Source of the DNA: a virus
Virus record (IMG/VR): IMGVR_UViG_3300035670_000404
Coordinates: 1 to 44,796 of that record
Length of the DNA stretch: 44,796 nucleotides
Direction: 5' to 3' (one strand)
The position numbers and the translations under genes were made by a program. Positions 42,732 through 44,796 of the stretch are shown here, piece after piece. Within the stretch, counting starts at the first letter, position 1. Each line of letters opens with the position of its first letter. A model generated the notes under the pieces. That model was not told the origin of the DNA, did not search any database, and saw nothing but the letters and a program-made list of their open reading frames with translations.

Positions 42732-44752
42732 ACGCCCCTCCTCGCCCTCTGCATGTCCGAAAAGCTCATCGGCACAACCTTCCGCTTGGCCGGAGTGTCT
42801 CCAATTTCCAGCTCGCAACCCAGGTGCTTTGCCCCCACTATACACCCTACAGCGCAGTCCCACCAGTGCACCTCCTCGCCAGGCACCACATCCCACGTGT
42901 CGACCACCACAGTCCCATCCTTGACCAGCACAGGCTCCCGCTTCTCGCCGCTCAAATGCCGGCAAAGCTCGCGATGCTGATACTTGTTCCGGCCGAATAT
43001 CGCCATGCGCCCGCGCGCCCCCATGGGGCAGCGAAGCCGCTCGAAAGCGAATGATTTCCACATGCTCGAATAGTACTCTATCTGCCGCATCGTCTTGAAT
43101 GCCGGATCTTTGGCCTGAACCACGCGAATGCCGCTACCCTTCTTGCTCGATCCCTTCGGATACAGGAAGTCTGAACCAGGCGGAACTGGTATGCCGCGAG
43201 AAGCTATCACATTGCTCCGGGCCGACTCCTTCAAGGCTCGATAGACAAGCTGCGCCTTCCAGCCCCTGTCAACCATGCATATGCCGGTGACGTGCTCCGT
43301 ACCGTCTTCGCATACCCACAAACGGCAACACTTGCCCATGGCAGCCTGCACCGCAGCATACACAGACTCCTCGCTTCCAGACTCGCCACCGCCCACGCTC
43401 ACCCGTCCGTAGTCGATGATCGAGCCAGTGAAGTCGTTTGCCCATGCGCACACCATCCAGTGCACATGCGATAGGCTGCCGACGTCCACAAACGCCGTGA
43501 CGTGCTGGTGGCCGCCGGGCACAATGCCGCGCTCGACAACAGACAGTCGCTGCATGAGCGTTGTCGGATCGAGTCGCTTACCCTGCTCAAGCTCTTCGTT
43601 GACCGGATCGTTCTGGTATTCGCTGCGGAAAGCGTCAACGCCGTCCGCCGCTATCTTCCAATAGCAGAACTCAAGCGTGCTGTCAAACATGCGCGTTCCG
43701 TCCGGCAGTTCTGTCGTGTCGTGAATGTGGTGGAGCAGCACATCCGCCCCCAGGTCCATCTCCGCCCTGTTGTCGAGATAGAATCTGTGCGCCTCGCGCC
43801 AATACTTGTCCTTCGCAGCGTCTCTGTCTCGAATCAGGTCAACGTACTTTTCCCACATGTCTTGCCTGACAGGCTGCTGGACAAGGAGCCGGTCCCTGGC
43901 TCCACACCACACCGGCTGCTGCCGTACGTCGCTGAACTGGTCTGCTGTGCAACCAACGTTGATGATACTCCCGAGCATTACCATACCTAGCCCTCGGCCT
44001 TGCCCAGATAACGCCGCGAGCCCGCGCGTGATGAGCTTCGTCTTCGCCTTCTGCTGCACCGCGCTGCCGGCGCTCTCATCGCCATCCGGGTCGTCAATCA
44101 CAACGAAATCAGGGCGCCCAGACTGCAGCACCACGCCTCGGACGCCCTCCTTCATGCCGGCCACGCGCACAACGGCGCCGCTGGCTATGCTGCCTGATAT
44201 AGTCGGGAAGGTCACACTATCGCACGTCCACTCGATACGGGTCGGAACGCCGTTGTGCGTTTGGTAAGCAGCACGCTGTGCGCGGCCGTCAAGCGCTCGG
44301 ATCGGAGCGCATACCTCCGGGAAGTCTTCGGCCAGCATATCGTTGGTCTCGAAGTCGAGCTTGATGAGCTCTAGGCGCTCCATGGCAAGACGCTTATTCT
44401 CACAGATATAGACCACAACCCGGACACGCCCAGAAAGCAGCGCCCACGGTATCGCGGCCTTCACGAGCAGGCTCGTCTTGCCCATGCTCCGCGGCCCTAC
44501 CCTGCAGCGCCTGACCTTATACTCCAGCGCCTCGCGGAAGGCCTGGAACATGTCGTCATGAGCCCGCTCGAACGGGTTGTAGAACCAGTGCGCATGATAC
44601 GTCTCGGCGAAGTTGCGCGGCGATAAGAGCGCGTATGCGCGGCGCTCCTGGTTGGCCACGGGCGGAAGATCGCCGATATCTGCCTTGCGAGCCCGCTCCT
44701 GGCGCCGATAGTCGCGCTGCTTTTCGAGCTTGGCATTGTTGTCGTCTTGCAT
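42728..44752 (-). CDS. terL: Terminase large subunit, 674 aa
   Basis: The packaging ATPase/nuclease. Walker A-type GPRSMGKTS at 86-94, an RVVVYICENK strand, and Walker B FVVIDDPDGDE (216-226) form the ATPase. The C-terminal half holds VTAFVDVGSLSH, a likely RNase H-like nuclease start, followed by other acidic residues (VCEDGTE; VDRGWK). It pumps DNA into the prohead through the portal and cuts it. ATG at 44752 has GGAG five bases upstream; an extension to 44788 is possible. No small terminase is recognised in the window. Confidence 0.88.
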   Translation of the reverse strand: MQDDNNAKLEKQRDYRRQERARKADIGDLPPVANQERRAYALLSPRNFAETYHAHWFYNPFERAHDDMFQAFREALEYKVRRCRVGPRSMGKTSLLVKAAIPWALLSGRVRVVVYICENKRLAMERLELIKLDFETNDMLAEDFPEVCAPIRALDGRAQRAAYQTHNGVPTRIEWTCDSVTFPTISGSIASGAVVRVAGMKEGVRGVVLQSGRPDFVVIDDPDGDESAGSAVQQKAKTKLITRGLAALSGQGRGLGMVMLGSIINVGCTADQFSDVRQQPVWCGARDRLLVQQPVRQDMWEKYVDLIRDRDAAKDKYWREAHRFYLDNRAEMDLGADVLLHHIHDTTELPDGTRMFDSTLEFCYWKIAADGVDAFRSEYQNDPVNEELEQGKRLDPTTLMQRLSVVERGIVPGGHQHVTAFVDVGSLSHVHWMVCAWANDFTGSIIDYGRVSVGGGESGSEESVYAAVQAAMGKCCRLWVCEDGTEHVTGICMVDRGWKAQLVYRALKESARSNVIASRGIPVPPGSDFLYPKGSSKKGSGIRVVQAKDPAFKTMRQIEYYSSMWKSFAFERLRCPMGARGRMAIFGRNKYQHRELCRHLSGEKREPVLVKDGTVVVDTWDVVPGEEVHWWDCAVGCIVGAKHLGCELEIGDTPAKRKVVPMSFSDMQRARRGV

Positions 44753-44796
44753 CTGTTCTCCACGCTGTTGACTATGACTAAGTTGCACAATCCGAC

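Overview
The window looks like most or all of the genome of a tailed double-stranded DNA phage (Caudoviricetes, siphovirus-like). It carries a large terminase, a lambda-type portal, a Mu GpT-like capsid, a tail tube, a frameshifted tail chaperone pair and a 534-residue tape measure. Every recognised gene is on the minus strand, so transcription runs from high to low coordinates. Genes are packed tightly, often with ATGA, GTGA or TGATG overlaps. I see no integrase, repressor, excisionase or transposase, so nothing indicates a temperate life style. The host cannot be named from sequence alone; the G+C content is moderately high and Shine-Dalgarno sites are strong and canonical.

Layout in the order of transcription. 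(1) 44752-42540: terminase large subunit and a zinc-ribbon protein, closed by a terminator. (2) A promoter at about 42445-42472 opens the virion operon: gpW-like protein, portal, protease-scaffold-capsid fusion, cement protein, head-tail joining protein, long fibre-like protein, cysteine-peptidase-like protein. (3) 34078-32627: an initiator-type tRNA-Met, then small membrane, lipoprotein and hypothetical genes that may hold the lysis functions. (4) 32617-26147: tail module. (5) 26150-25534: Cys-rich small proteins. (6) 25537-20044: a compact cassette of glycan-type and radical SAM enzymes, closed by a strong terminator at 19981-20011. (7) 19885-16874: early-looking small genes behind two duplicated sigma70-type promoters, with two ParB-like proteins. 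(8) 16686-12273: DNA metabolism and recombination (HTH protein, exonuclease, Sak4-like ATPase, DUF669 protein, beta sliding clamp, RuvC-like resolvase). (9) 12270-8818: nucleotide supply (thymidylate synthase, class II ribonucleotide reductase, HAD phosphatase). (10) 8815-2778: SF2 helicase, D12 adenine methylase, small zinc protein, primase-helicase. (11) 2775-75: a repeat cluster and promoter, then a ParB-adenine methyltransferase fusion, a PD-(D/E)XK nuclease and two small genes.

How the parts fit: the phage brings its own primase-helicase, clamp, exonuclease-annealing/recombination set and dNTP enzymes, but I recognise no DNA polymerase, so it probably recruits the host replicase through its own clamp. 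The best candidate for an undescribed system is the late cassette at 20044-25537. It holds a polysaccharide pyruvyl transferase-like protein, a GT29 sialyltransferase-like protein, a canonical radical SAM/SPASM enzyme, an 847-residue fusion of an atypical radical SAM domain with two GT-A glycosyltransferase modules, and a third free copy of that module. All are translationally coupled. Its substrate (virion protein, host surface glycan or something else) cannot be read from the sequence.
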